A stretch of 64,000 nucleotides of DNA, taken from contig CAJUSP010000015.1 in the NCBI GenBank assembly GCA_910589165.1, positions 13,810 to 77,809 on the forward strand, written 5' to 3'. This DNA is from an uncultured Adlercreutzia sp. (GTDB lineage: Bacteria; Actinomycetota; Coriobacteriia; Coriobacteriales; Eggerthellaceae). The position numbers and the translations under genes are program-made. Shown piece after piece: positions 32,968-41,930 of the stretch; within the stretch, counting starts at the first letter, position 1, and every line of letters starts with the position of its first letter. The notes under the pieces are model-generated. The model worked only from the letters and a program-made list of their open reading frames with translations, searched no databases and had not been told where the DNA came from.

Positions 32968-33846
32968 ATGCAGGAAATCAAGTCACTGTCGTGGGGTAAC
33001 GAAACGTTACCCCATCGGCAAAAACCAGGCAATGGGGTAAGTGAGTCTCACCTCGTCCCGTTCCGCGCCCAGACCATCGAGGCATTCGGCGACGGCTCGG
33101 GCGGCTACCTCGTGGCCCTGAAGCCACTCTGCGAGAACCTGGGAATCGCATACAGCAATCAATTGCGACGACTAAAAGAGCAGCCGTGGGCAGTTGTGTC
33201 CGTCACGGACACAACTGGATCGGACGGCAAGACTTACCAAATGGCGGCCATTGACCGCCAGACCCTCGTCATGTGGCTCGCCACCATCGAGACCTCGCGG
33301 CTCAAGTCCGACGAGGCGCGCGAGACAGTGGTCGCGTACCAGCGCGAGTGCGCGCACGTCCTCGACAGCTACTTCTCGAAGGGCATCGCGGCCACGCCGC
33401 AGAAGATTGAGGAGATGATAGCCGACCCAGACTTCACCATCGGGCTGCTGCAGGAGCTGAAGCGCGAGCGCGAGGAGAAGGCGCTCCGCGAGAGGCGCAT
33501 CGCGCGGCTCGCGCCCAAGGCCGAGTTCTGCGACCGAGTGACCGGGAGCGGCTCGCTCATCCTGGTGCGCGACATGGCCAAGCTGCTCAGCCAGAACGGC
33601 GTGGACATCGGCGGCACGCGGCTCTACGAGCGGCTGCGCGAGGACGGCTTCATCGAGAAGCGCCGCACCGCGCCGACGCAGAGGGCCATCGACATGGGCC
33701 TGATGCGGCTCGTGGAGCACACGGTGCAGAAGCCCGACGGCGAGGTGAAGCTGTCGGCGACGCCGAAGATCACCGGCAAGGGCCAGGCGTACTTCATGGA
33801 GCGCTATGCCGGACGCATCGCCGGCCAGACCGCGATGGACGTGTAG
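32968..33846 (+). CDS. Phage antirepressor (P22 AR-N plus KilA-C)
   Basis: A 292-residue protein with gaaaggagagag before the ATG. Residues about 30-125 form a P22_AR_N-type domain (VALKPLCENLGIAYSNQLRRL ... QTLVMWLATI). After a helical linker the KilAC-like C-terminal domain follows (LVRDMAKLLSQNG, GGTRLYERLREDGFIEKR, ITGKGQAYFMERY). Such proteins counter the repressor or regulate early genes. Two palindromes lie within the 5' part of the coding sequence. Confidence 0.88.
   Translation: MQEIKSLSWGNETLPHRQKPGNGVSESHLVPFRAQTIEAFGDGSGGYLVALKPLCENLGIAYSNQLRRLKEQPWAVVSVTDTTGSDGKTYQMAAIDRQTLVMWLATIETSRLKSDEARETVVAYQRECAHVLDSYFSKGIAATPQKIEEMIADPDFTIGLLQELKREREEKALRERRIARLAPKAEFCDRVTGSGSLILVRDMAKLLSQNGVDIGGTRLYERLREDGFIEKRRTAPTQRAIDMGLMRLVEHTVQKPDGEVKLSATPKITGKGQAYFMERYAGRIAGQTAMDV
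32992..33014. repeat. Palindrome in the antirepressor 5' coding region
   Basis: Arms tggggtaac and gttacccca flank gaaac, and a half-copy tggggtaag follows 25 bp later. It sits 25 bp after the start codon, so it could act as an operator or as a translation-affecting hairpin. Confidence 0.6.
33191..33217. repeat. Second palindrome in the antirepressor gene
   Basis: Perfect 12-bp arms cagttgtgtccg and cggacacaactg flank tca. It is read through in frame within the AR-N domain (VVSVTDTTG). Confidence 0.7.
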
Positions 33847-33860
33847 GAAGGAGGAAGAGC

Positions 33861-34061
33861 ATGGACGGAGAGAAGCTGCGCGAGCTGCGCGAGTCCAGAG
33901 GGCTCACGCGCCGCCAGGTGGAGGACGCCACCGGAATCAGCCAGGCGCGTGTCTACGAGATCGAGCGCGGCAACTGCCCGAACCCGAAGCTGAACACCGT
34001 GAGAGCCCTGGCCGAGTGCTACGGCACGACGGTGGCCGAGATCATCGGAGAGGAGGAGTAG
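33861..34061 (+). CDS. Small XRE-family HTH regulator
   Basis: A 66-residue single-domain helix-turn-helix protein (LRELRESRGLTRRQVEDATGIS, then RVYEIERGNC). ATG with aggaggaag upstream, 15 bp after the antirepressor. Probably a Cro-like early regulator. It abuts the next gene with no gap. Confidence 0.85.
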   Translation: MDGEKLRELRESRGLTRRQVEDATGISQARVYEIERGNCPNPKLNTVRALAECYGTTVAEIIGEEE

Positions 34062-34301
34062 ATGAGCGAGAAGCAGGCTTTGAAGATCGAAGTCGAGCCG
34101 ACCGGCGAGTTTCTGGAGGTTCTCAGAAAGGCGAGGAATGCCCTGGCCGACGCCGCCGATGCTCTGGACGAGCGGGAGAAAAGGATCGCCGACGCGCTGG
34201 AGATCATGAAGGCGATGGAAGCATCGGCCAGGCGCTGCGGCGACAACGCGCGCGCCAACGCGCTGGCCGATGCCATCACCGTGGTGCAGGAGGTGGCCTG
34301 A
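34062..34301 (+). CDS. Small helical phage protein, unknown function
   Basis: 79 residues, mostly amphipathic helix with heptad-like Ala/Leu spacing (ARNALADAADALDEREKRIADALEI). It starts directly after the XRE gene stop, and its TGA overlaps the ATG of the next gene, so the three are translationally coupled. No family was recognised. Confidence 0.6.
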   Translation: MSEKQALKIEVEPTGEFLEVLRKARNALADAADALDEREKRIADALEIMKAMEASARRCGDNARANALADAITVVQEVA

Positions 34302-34495
34302 TGGGCGCCGAGGAGCCGCTGCCGCTGTATGTGAGCATCGAGCGGGCGGCGAAGATCGCGGGCGTATCCGAGGAGACGATGCGCGAGTGGGCGAACCGCC
34401 CCGTGGACCACGTGCCCTACCTGCAGGTGGGGAAGAAGAAGCTGGTGCGCGTGGCGGGTATCGCCGAGTTCGCCCAGAGGATGGAGGCAGCATGA
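34301..34495 (+). CDS. Excisionase-like winged-helix DNA-binding protein
   Basis: A 64-residue MerR/excisionase-type domain: YVSIERAAKIAGVSEETMREWAN, then YLQVGKKKLVRVAGIAEF, the helix-turn-helix plus wing of the HTH_17/Xis class. It could be the recombination directionality factor for the ssrA integrase. It overlaps both neighbours by 1-4 bp. Confidence 0.7.
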   Translation: MGAEEPLPLYVSIERAAKIAGVSEETMREWANRPVDHVPYLQVGKKKLVRVAGIAEFAQRMEAA

Positions 34496-34698
34496 GGAAG
34501 TTCGAGATGCCGGCGCCCCGCCGCCTTGCGCCCTGGAAAGCCGGGCGGCGGGACACCGTTTGGCAGCGGCAGCGCCGCGACCGCATTGTAGCAGAGGTGC
34601 TGGTCGCCTGCGGCGGCGCCTGCGCGATGTGGATGCTCGGCTGGGGCTGCTTCGCCGCGATGCGGGCGGCCGCGAGCGCGGCGGGGATGCTCCCATGA
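34492..34698 (+). CDS. Small membrane protein, unknown function
   Basis: 68 residues: an Arg/Pro-rich N-terminus (PRRLAPWKAGRRD) then one hydrophobic helix (VLVACGGACAMWMLGWGCFAAM). It overlaps the upstream and downstream genes by 4 bp each. Predicted single-pass inner-membrane protein. Confidence 0.5.
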   Translation: MRKFEMPAPRRLAPWKAGRRDTVWQRQRRDRIVAEVLVACGGACAMWMLGWGCFAAMRAAASAAGMLP

Positions 34699-35096
34699 CG
34701 TGCGCGGAGCTGTTCATCGACGGGATGATGCCCGGCCTGAACGACTGGCGCGACGCCATCCACAAGAGCCCGCACGCGGGCAACGCCATGACGCGCGAGC
34801 AGGTGCGCCGCGTCGAGACGGCCGCGCGGGTCCAGATGCTGCCGCACTTCGAGGGGAGGGTGGACCTCTTCTTCCTGTGGACGGAGCCGAACATGCGCCG
34901 CGATCCCGACAACATCGAGGGCGCCGGCGTGAAGTTCATCCTGGACGGCCTGGTGCGCGCCGGCGTGCTGGACGACGACGGCCCCCGCTACGTGGGGCGG
35001 ATATCCCACGACGTGGCCTACGACCCCCTGAACGTGGGCGTGGCCGTGTTCATGACCGACGAGAGACTGACAAAAGGAGAACCCGATGGAGCTTGA
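34695..35096 (+). CDS. RusA-like Holliday junction resolvase
   Basis: A 133-residue protein with the RusA pattern RRDPDN at about residues 68-73 (Asp70, Asp72), then VKFILDGLVRAGVLDDD (Lys80, Asp93-95). This matches the acidic/Lys catalytic arrangement of RusA endonucleases, which cut four-way junctions. The start ATG overlaps the preceding stop. It fits with the recombination genes that follow. Confidence 0.8.
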   Translation: MTCAELFIDGMMPGLNDWRDAIHKSPHAGNAMTREQVRRVETAARVQMLPHFEGRVDLFFLWTEPNMRRDPDNIEGAGVKFILDGLVRAGVLDDDGPRYVGRISHDVAYDPLNVGVAVFMTDERLTKGEPDGA

Positions 35097-36405
35097 GATA
35101 GTGCCCTTGGGCCAGCTGTGGCCCGATCCCAACAACCCGAGAAAGGACTTCGGCGACCTGGACGCCATGGCCGCCACGTTCGAGTCGAACCCCGTGCGCC
35201 CCTTCGAGCCGGTGAACCCGCCCGTGGTGGTGCCCGACGGCGAGGCGAACGGCATGCCAGCCTTCCGCATCGTGGACGGCGAGCGCCGCTGGCGCGCGAT
35301 GACGAAGGCGGGCGCCGTGCAGGCGTGCGCGGTCATCGTGTGCACCATGGACGAGGCCAACGCCATGGCGGCCATGGTGGCCACCGACGACAAGGCGCCC
35401 CTGACGGAGGCCGAGCTCTCGCGCGGCGTGCAGCAGATGCTCGCCGTGGGCGTGGCCCCCGAGGAGGTGGACAAGGCGGCGCGCCTGAAGCGCGGCACCG
35501 CCGCCCGCGTGCGCAAGGTGGCCCGCGAGGGCACCGAGCAGATGAGCCTCGACCACCTGCTGGCCGCGAGCGAGTTCGAGGACGAGGCCGACCGCGAGGA
35601 GGTGCTGGCCGCGAGCGAGAAGGCGTGGGAGGCCAGGGCCGAGAGCATCCGGCGCCGCCTGAGGGTCGAGGCGGAGGCCGCGTCCTTCCGCCGCGCGTGC
35701 GAGTCGCTGGGCATCCCCGTGGCCGAGGAGAAGCCGGAGGGCGAGGGCATCTCGTACTTGAGATCCTGCCGCAGCCTCGAGGGCCTGGCGGGCGCGTGGA
35801 GCGAGATGCCGGAGGGAGCGGTTGCCCTGATCGTCCCCGCCGAGACCACGTGGGACCAGACGCGCGCCGAGTTCTACGGCCCGCGCGCCGAGGAGCCCGA
35901 GTCCCCCTTCGCGGAGGCGGCCCGCCTGTTCTCCGCGCGCGTCGAGCGCGCCCGGGAGGCCCGCGAGGCGTTTTTGGCCGAGCTGCTCATGGAGGAGGAG
36001 GGCGTGCTCGCCGCCATGCCCGTCCTGGAGGCCGCCAGGGCCTCCGGCGAGAACCTCAGCAGCCCCTGGACCTGGCAGATCCAGGGATGGATGGCGCGCC
36101 ACTACAAGAACCCCTCCACCACGTTCGTGAGCGAGGGCACCATCGTGGGGGCTTTCATCCACATGGACACGGCGAACCCCGCATGGGTGAGCGTGAGAAG
36201 CGGCGAGGTGCTCGTCGGCTACAGCACGGAATACGCCGAGCACTGGATCGCGCTGGGCGAGGCGCTGGAGAAGTGCGGCTGGGAGCCCACGCCCGACGAG
36301 CTGGGGCTGCGCGACGAGATCCGGACGACGATCGCCAACCGGAAGTTCGAAGAGGACGACGAGGCCGCCGACGAGGCGGAGGAGAGCGAGGAAGAGGATG
36401 AGTAG
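35086..36405 (+). CDS. ParB/Spo0J-like protein with N-terminal ParB nuclease fold
   Basis: A 439-residue protein. The N-terminus IVPLGQLWPDPNNPRKDFGDLDAMA followed by FRIVDGERRWRAMTKAG is the ParB box I/II region (now known as a CTPase fold), and a helix-turn-helix-like segment follows (about 120-160). The C-terminal half is acidic and does not match chromosomal ParB. No parA is adjacent, so plasmid-type partition is unlikely. In phages such proteins occur among replication and recombination genes. It overlaps both neighbours by a few bases. Confidence 0.8.
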   Translation: MELEIVPLGQLWPDPNNPRKDFGDLDAMAATFESNPVRPFEPVNPPVVVPDGEANGMPAFRIVDGERRWRAMTKAGAVQACAVIVCTMDEANAMAAMVATDDKAPLTEAELSRGVQQMLAVGVAPEEVDKAARLKRGTAARVRKVAREGTEQMSLDHLLAASEFEDEADREEVLAASEKAWEARAESIRRRLRVEAEAASFRRACESLGIPVAEEKPEGEGISYLRSCRSLEGLAGAWSEMPEGAVALIVPAETTWDQTRAEFYGPRAEEPESPFAEAARLFSARVERAREAREAFLAELLMEEEGVLAAMPVLEAARASGENLSSPWTWQIQGWMARHYKNPSTTFVSEGTIVGAFIHMDTANPAWVSVRSGEVLVGYSTEYAEHWIALGEALEKCGWEPTPDELGLRDEIRTTIANRKFEEDDEAADEAEESEEEDE

Positions 36406-37795
36406 CGAGAGCGTGAAGATCACGGCCCTGGAGGCCGAGAACGTGAAGCGCGTGAAGGCCGTGGCCATGCGCCCCGCGCCGGAGGGGCTGACCGTCATCG
36501 GCGGCCGCAACGGGCAGGGCAAGACCACGGTGCTGGACGCGATAGCCTGGGCGCTGGGCGGGGACCGCTACCGCCCGAGCGAGCCGCACCGCGAGGGCAG
36601 CGTGTCGGACCCCCGCCTGAAGGTGGAGCTGTCCAACGGGCTCACGGTGGAGCGGCGCGGCAAGAACTCGTCGCTTTACGTCACCGACCCGTCCGGCAAG
36701 CGCGCAGGGCAGCAGCTGCTGAACTCGCTCGTGGAGCAGCTGGCCCTCGACCTGCCCCGCTTCCTCGAGCAGAAGAGCGCCGAGAAGGCCAAGACGCTGC
36801 TGGAGGTCATCGGCGTGGGCGACGAGCTGAACCGCCTGGAGGCCGAGGAGCAGGCCGCCTACGACAAGCGCACCGCCGTCGGGCAGCTGGAGCGCCAGAA
36901 GCGCGCCCTGGCCGAGGAGATGCCCTTCGACCCGGACGCGCCCGCCGAGCCGGTGAGCGCCGCCGAGCTGGTCCAGCGCCAGACCGAGATCCTGGGCCGC
37001 AACGCCGAGAACCAGCGCAAGCGCATGGAGGCCGCCGAGTCGGCCCGGAAAGTGGAGGCGCTGACCGCCGACCTCGAGCGCGCGGACGCGCAGCTGGCCG
37101 AGATGCAGGCGCGCCGCAGCGGGCTCGTGATCGAGCTGGCCCGGGCGAGCGAGGACGCGATGCTGGCCGAGAAGACGGCGCAGGAGCTCGTGGACGAGGC
37201 CACCGACGAGATCGAGGCCAGCATAGCCGAGATCGACGCGGTGAACGCCCGGGTGCGCGACAACGAGCGCCGCGCCGCCGCCCTGGCCGAGGCCGACGCC
37301 CTCAAGGAGGAGTACGACGGGCTCACGGAGCAGGTGGAGGCGGCCCGCAAGGAGAAGCTGGCCCTGCTGGAGGGCGCCGACCTGCCCCTGCCGGGGCTGT
37401 CGGTCGAGCGCGGCGAGCTGACCTACAACGGGCGGCAGTGGGACGGCATGAGCGGCAGCGACCAGCTGAAGGTGGCCACCGCGATCGTGCGGGCGCTCAA
37501 GCCCTCGTGCGGCTTCGTGCTCGTGGACAAGCTGGAGCAGTTCGACCCGGCCACGCTCGCCGAGTTCGGAGAGTGGGCGGCCTCCGAGGGGCTCCAGATC
37601 ATCGGCACCCGCGTGGCCACCGACGACACCTGCAGCATCGTCATCGAGGACGGCACGAGCTACGACCTGTCGAACGGGCTCTCGAAGGTAGAGAGCGACT
37701 GCGAGAGCGGAATCGAGAGCGGCACCGGGAGCGACGCGGCGACGGGCGCCACTGCGGGGCCTGCCGCGCAGCCGGCGCAGAAGTGGGTGGTCTAG
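36398..37795 (+). CDS. SMC/RecF-like AAA ATPase
   Basis: A 465-residue protein. It starts VKITALEAENVKRVKAVAM and has the Walker A GGRNGQGKTT at about 35-44. A long coiled-coil middle (about 140-330) is followed by a C-terminal half-site (WDGMSGSDQLKVATAIVRAL, then FVLVDKLEQFD). It is a small SbcC/RecF-type ATPase that probably handles DNA ends with the following Sak4-like recombinase. The C-terminal 40 residues are Ser/Gly/Ala-rich linker. Confidence 0.82.
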   Translation: MSSESVKITALEAENVKRVKAVAMRPAPEGLTVIGGRNGQGKTTVLDAIAWALGGDRYRPSEPHREGSVSDPRLKVELSNGLTVERRGKNSSLYVTDPSGKRAGQQLLNSLVEQLALDLPRFLEQKSAEKAKTLLEVIGVGDELNRLEAEEQAAYDKRTAVGQLERQKRALAEEMPFDPDAPAEPVSAAELVQRQTEILGRNAENQRKRMEAAESARKVEALTADLERADAQLAEMQARRSGLVIELARASEDAMLAEKTAQELVDEATDEIEASIAEIDAVNARVRDNERRAAALAEADALKEEYDGLTEQVEAARKEKLALLEGADLPLPGLSVERGELTYNGRQWDGMSGSDQLKVATAIVRALKPSCGFVLVDKLEQFDPATLAEFGEWAASEGLQIIGTRVATDDTCSIVIEDGTSYDLSNGLSKVESDCESGIESGTGSDAATGATAGPAAQPAQKWVV

Positions 37796-38932
37796 ATGGC
37801 CCTCAACATCACGCGCGGAAAGCAGCCCAAGGCCCAGAAGATCGTGGTCTACGGCGTGGAGGGCATCGGCAAGACCACGCTTGCCTCGCAGTTCCCGGAC
37901 CCGCTGTTCATCGACACCGAGGGCGGCACGTCGCATATGGACGTGGCCCGAGCCGAGCCGCCCAAGACCTGGGCGGCGCTGCTCCAGGCCGTGGACGAGG
38001 TGCGCGCGACGCGCCCCTGCTCGACGCTGGTCGTCGACACGGCGGACTGGGCCGAGCGCCTGTGCGCCGCCCACGTGTGCCAGAGGGAGGGCAAGGCCTC
38101 CATCGAGGACTTCGGCTACGGCAAGGGCTACGTGAAGATGGCCGAGGAGTTCGGCCGCCTGCTGGACAAGCTGACCGAGCTCACCGACGCCGGCATCTGC
38201 GTGCTGCTGCTGGCGCACTCCGAAGTGCGCAAGTTCGAGGAGCCGAACGAGGCCGGGGCCTACGACCGCTGGGAGCTGAAGCTCTCGAAGAGCGGGCAGA
38301 AGAAGATCGCGCCGCTCGTGAAGGAGTGGGCCGACGCGGTCCTGTTTCTCAACTACAAGCAGATCGTGGAGAACGTGGCCAAGGACGGGCAGGCACCGAA
38401 GCTGAAGGCGCGCGGCGGCAAGCGCGTCATCTACGCGACGCACCATGCCTGCTGGGACGCGAAGAACCGCTGGGGCATGCCGGACGAGTCGCCGCTGGCG
38501 TTCGAGTCGATACGCCCCTACCTGCCGGAGGTCGCGCCCGCGCCGGTCGCACCGGCGGCCCCTCCCGCCCCGCAGCCCGCGGCGCCGGCCCAGCCGGCTG
38601 TCGCCGGCCCCGGGCAGACGGTGACCTTCGGCCAGGGCGGCCCGACCGTGGCGCCGACAGCGGAGCCGGCGGCGCCCGCGCTGCCGGCGAAATGGTCGAA
38701 GGTGGCCCAGCTGTGCGCGGCGGACGGCATCGACCCGTCGGAGATCGCGGCGGCGAGCGTCATGCTCGGCAACTTCACCGCAGACACGCCGATGGAGAAC
38801 TACCCGGAGGACTACCTGGGATTCGTGGCGTCCTCGTGGGGCGCCTTCAAGGCGCACGTGGCGCGGCTGCGCGAGCAGGCCGAGCCCGTGCCGTTCGACA
38901 GGGACTACAAGCAACCCGAGGGAAAGGAATAG
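37796..38932 (+). CDS. Sak4-like RecA-fold single-strand annealing ATPase
   Basis: A 378-residue protein of the phage nucleotide-binding (AAA_24) family. Walker A is VYGVEGIGKTTLA (about 18-30), LFIDTEGGTSHMD follows, and the Walker B-like strand is STLVVDTADWAE. Such Sak4 ATPases anneal single strands together with an SSB-like partner, here the DUF669 protein encoded next. A Pro/Ala-rich linker (about 245-300) precedes a small C-terminal domain. It begins right after the preceding stop. Confidence 0.85.
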   Translation: MALNITRGKQPKAQKIVVYGVEGIGKTTLASQFPDPLFIDTEGGTSHMDVARAEPPKTWAALLQAVDEVRATRPCSTLVVDTADWAERLCAAHVCQREGKASIEDFGYGKGYVKMAEEFGRLLDKLTELTDAGICVLLLAHSEVRKFEEPNEAGAYDRWELKLSKSGQKKIAPLVKEWADAVLFLNYKQIVENVAKDGQAPKLKARGGKRVIYATHHACWDAKNRWGMPDESPLAFESIRPYLPEVAPAPVAPAAPPAPQPAAPAQPAVAGPGQTVTFGQGGPTVAPTAEPAAPALPAKWSKVAQLCAADGIDPSEIAAASVMLGNFTADTPMENYPEDYLGFVASSWGAFKAHVARLREQAEPVPFDRDYKQPEGKE

Positions 38933-38935
38933 CAC

Positions 38936-39484
38936 ATGGCGGAATCTAATCTGGGCGAGGCGTTCGACTGGGACGCCACCGAGGTGAGCGACGAGGGCGG
39001 CTTCCAGCTGCTGCCGGCGGGCGTGTACGCCTTCGGCGTGGACAAGCTGGAGCGCGCCTACTTCGAGGGCTCGGCCAAGATGGCCGCCTGCCCCCAGGCG
39101 AAGCTCACGCTCTCGCTCGTAGGGGCCGACGGCGCAACCGGCACGGTCACGGAGCGCCTGAGCCTGAACACCAAGATGATGTGGCGCATCGCGCAGTTCT
39201 TCCAGGCGCTGGGCTACCAGAAGGACCCGGCCACCGGCAAGGTGCCCGTGGCGTGGAACGACGTCGAGGGCAAGGGCGGCTACCTGAAGCTGAAGGTGCG
39301 CACCTACAAGAAGAAGGACGGCGGCGACGGCGAGTCGAACGACATCGACGAGTACCTGGCGCCCGGGGACCCGCGCATCGCGGAGGCCCAGCGGCAGGCG
39401 GCGGCCGCCCAGCAGCCGCAGCAGACGGCCATGCCGGTGCCGCCGCAGCCCGCGCAGACGCAGCACCCCGGCTGGAGCGTGTAG
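38936..39484 (+). CDS. DUF669 protein (SSB-like recombination partner)
   Basis: A 182-residue protein. The body, from GGFQLLPAGVYAFGVDKLERAY through MMWRIAQFFQALGYQ and VKVRTYKKKDGG, matches DUF669, which in phages follows Sak/Sak4 and behaves as a single-stranded-DNA-binding partner. The tail is Gln/Pro-rich (QPQQTAMPVPPQPAQTQ), as in SSB interaction tails. It is 3 bp after the Sak4 gene. Confidence 0.8.
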   Translation: MAESNLGEAFDWDATEVSDEGGFQLLPAGVYAFGVDKLERAYFEGSAKMAACPQAKLTLSLVGADGATGTVTERLSLNTKMMWRIAQFFQALGYQKDPATGKVPVAWNDVEGKGGYLKLKVRTYKKKDGGDGESNDIDEYLAPGDPRIAEAQRQAAAAQQPQQTAMPVPPQPAQTQHPGWSV

Positions 39485-39485
39485 C

Positions 39486-41132
39486 GTGGGCGGCATGGAG
39501 CTGCGGCCCTACCAGGCCGCGGCCGTCGCCGCCGTCGAGTCGGAGTGGGAGGGGGGCCGCGGCCGCACGCTGCTGGTCCTCCCCACCGGGTGCGGAAAGA
39601 CCGTGGTCTTCGCGCACGTGGCCAAGGACGTGGTGGACGGCGGCGGGCGCGTGCTCGTGCTGGCGCACCGCGGCGAGCTGCTCGACCAGGCGGCCGACAA
39701 GATAGCCGCCGCCACCGGGCTCGGCTGCGCGGTGGAGAAGGCGGGGCGCACGAGCGAGGGCGAATGGTTCCGCGTGACCGTCGGCTCGGTGCAGTCGATG
39801 ATGCGCGAGAGCCGCCTGTCCCGCTTCCCCCACGACTGGTTCGACGCCATCGTGATCGACGAGGCCCACCACGCCGTCTCGGACAGCTACCGCGCGGTGC
39901 TCGACTGGTTCCCCGGCGCGCGCGTGCTCGGCGTGACGGCCACGCCCGACCGCGCCGACCGCCGCAACCTGGGCGCCGTGTTCGACTCGGTGGCCTACGA
40001 GTACACGCTGCCCGCCGCCATCCGCGACGGGTACCTGTGCCCCATCAAGGCGCAGACGGTGCCTCTGCAGATCGACCTGTCCGCCGTCCGCCAGTCGGCG
40101 GGCGACTTCTCGGCGGGCGACCTCGGCACCGCGCTCGACCCCTACCTGTTCCAGATCGCCGACGAGATGCTGGCAGCAGGCTGCCTGGAGCGCCGCACCG
40201 TGGTGTTCCTGCCGCTGGTGGCCACGTCGCGCAAGTTCCGCGCGATCCTGGAGAAGAAGGGCTTCCGCGCCGCCGAGGTCAACGGGGAGAGCGAGGACCG
40301 CGCCGAGGTGCTGGCGGACTTCGACGCGGGGCGCTACGACGTGCTCTGCAACTCGATGCTGCTCACCGAGGGCTGGGACTGCCCGGCCGTGGACTGCGTG
40401 ATCGTGCTGCGCCCGACGCGGAGCAACAGCCTCTACCAGCAGATGGTGGGGCGCGGCACGCGCCTGTCGCCGGAGACCGGCAAGAAGGAGCTGCTGCTGC
40501 TCGACTTCCTGTGGCACACCGAGCGCCACGACCTGTGCCGCCCGGCGCACCTGGTGACGTCCACGCCCGAGGTGGCCGAGAAGATGACCGAGAACCTGGA
40601 GGCCGCGGGCTGCCCCGCCGACCTCGAGGACGCGGAGCGCCAGGCTTCGGCCGACGTGGTGGCCCAGCGCGAGGAGGCGGTGAAGAAGGAGCTGGAGGCG
40701 ATGCGCACCCGCAAGCGCAAGCTGGTGGACCCGCTCCAGTACGAGCTGTCCATCGGCAGCGCCGACCTGGCGGGCTACGAGCCCTCGATGCCGTGGGAGA
40801 TGGCGCCGATGAGCGACCGGCAGAGGGCCTCGCTCGAGAAGGCCGGCATCTTCGCGGACGAGATCGAGTGCGCCGGCAAGGCGTCGCTCATCCTCGACAA
40901 GCTGGCCAAGCGCCGCGCCGAGGGCCTGGCGACGCCCAAGCAGATCCGCTTCCTCGAGCAGAGGGGCTTCCTGCACGCGGGGCAGTGGCCCCTGGCGGAG
41001 GCGAGCAAGATGATCGGGCGCATCCAGGCGAACAACTGGCACATGCCCCCCAACGTCGACCCGGCGAGCTACGTCCCGCCGAAGCCGAAGAAAGAGAGCC
41101 AACAGGGCGCGGACGAGCCGCTGCCCTGGTAG
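39486..41132 (+). CDS. DEAD/DEAH-box superfamily 2 helicase
   Basis: A 548-residue helicase starting at GTG 39486, or ATG 39495. Motif I is LPTGCGKTVV, motif II VIDEAHHAV, motif III GVTATPDR, and motifs V-VI lie in MLLTEGWDCP and QMVGRGTRLS. The N-terminal RPYQ Q-motif-like block is typical of phage SF2 helicases. The C-terminal 150 residues are Arg/Lys-rich, with a helical unit (TPKQIRFLEQRGF) seen in many such helicases. It belongs to the recombination/replication module. Confidence 0.93.
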   Translation: MGGMELRPYQAAAVAAVESEWEGGRGRTLLVLPTGCGKTVVFAHVAKDVVDGGGRVLVLAHRGELLDQAADKIAAATGLGCAVEKAGRTSEGEWFRVTVGSVQSMMRESRLSRFPHDWFDAIVIDEAHHAVSDSYRAVLDWFPGARVLGVTATPDRADRRNLGAVFDSVAYEYTLPAAIRDGYLCPIKAQTVPLQIDLSAVRQSAGDFSAGDLGTALDPYLFQIADEMLAAGCLERRTVVFLPLVATSRKFRAILEKKGFRAAEVNGESEDRAEVLADFDAGRYDVLCNSMLLTEGWDCPAVDCVIVLRPTRSNSLYQQMVGRGTRLSPETGKKELLLLDFLWHTERHDLCRPAHLVTSTPEVAEKMTENLEAAGCPADLEDAERQASADVVAQREEAVKKELEAMRTRKRKLVDPLQYELSIGSADLAGYEPSMPWEMAPMSDRQRASLEKAGIFADEIECAGKASLILDKLAKRRAEGLATPKQIRFLEQRGFLHAGQWPLAEASKMIGRIQANNWHMPPNVDPASYVPPKPKKESQQGADEPLPW

Positions 41133-41148
41133 GAGATTGGAGAACCCT

Positions 41149-41928
41149 ATGGAGAAAAACGAGATGACCGCAGCCCAGCTGCTGCGGAAGGCGGCCGAGG
41201 GCGGCTTCGAGGGGAGCACCGGCGAAACGTACCGGAACATCTCCGTCCTCATGGGAGCGAGCCGAAACGTGCTCAGCAGCGAAACGTGCCGCGCCCTCGC
41301 CGGCAAGATCGAGGCCGAGATCGAGGAAGCCCGACGCACAACATTGACTGGGATCATAGCGGGTATGGCTGCTATGAACGGGTGGCCTCAACCTGGATGC
41401 GGCGAGGCCCCCAGAAATTGGATCGACCGCTGCTTCCTCCCGCGCCCCCGCTTCGAGGATGGCGAGCCGGTGCAGTTCGGGGATGAGGTAGAGCTTTCCG
41501 ACCATGACAGCTTCGCGGCGAAGTCCATGCTCTTCGGATCATCCGGGTCTGTGCGCATCGCGAGCGTGGGCAACGGCTCGGGCTACGTCGTCCCGCCGCC
41601 GTTCAAGCGCCCAGCCCCCGAGGTGCTGGACGCCGACGGGGTACCCATCCATGTGGGCGACACGGTGTGGCTACTCGACAGCGGTCACGACTTCGAGGTG
41701 ACGGCGTTCGCCAAAAGAAAAGGCCGCCTCGTACAGTGTCGATCCTTGGAGACGGGCGACTCAGTGAATATCGGAGCCGAGAGCCTCACCCACGAGGAGC
41801 CGGACAGCTTGGAGAAGCTGCACCGTGACATGGCAGCGTTCGCGGAAGTTGGCGCAGATTGCACGAGCGACTGCTGCCGGGGCTTCGCAGGCCGACTCGC
41901 CGCCCTCGTCGAGAAGGGAGGCGAGTAG
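41149..41928 (+). CDS. Phage protein, unknown function
   Basis: A 259-residue protein; the ATG at 41149 has aggagattgg upstream. The N-terminal 60 residues are helical (TAAQLLRKAAEGG). The rest contains FGDEVELSD and IHVGDTVWLLDSGHDFEVTAF, two beta-rich segments resembling small SH3/KOW-like folds, a pattern common in Eggerthella-type phage hypothetical proteins. A CTSDCC cysteine cluster is near the C-terminus. GC is lower than in neighbouring phage genes. Confidence 0.6.
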   Translation: MEKNEMTAAQLLRKAAEGGFEGSTGETYRNISVLMGASRNVLSSETCRALAGKIEAEIEEARRTTLTGIIAGMAAMNGWPQPGCGEAPRNWIDRCFLPRPRFEDGEPVQFGDEVELSDHDSFAAKSMLFGSSGSVRIASVGNGSGYVVPPPFKRPAPEVLDADGVPIHVGDTVWLLDSGHDFEVTAFAKRKGRLVQCRSLETGDSVNIGAESLTHEEPDSLEKLHRDMAAFAEVGADCTSDCCRGFAGRLAALVEKGGE

Positions 41929-41930
41929 CC

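Noticed and set aside
36155..39496. Very long leftward open frame opposite the recombination genes
   Set aside because: It is a GC-driven antisense frame rich in Arg, His, Leu and Ala. The plus strand carries clear ATPase and DUF669 motifs and coupled starts.
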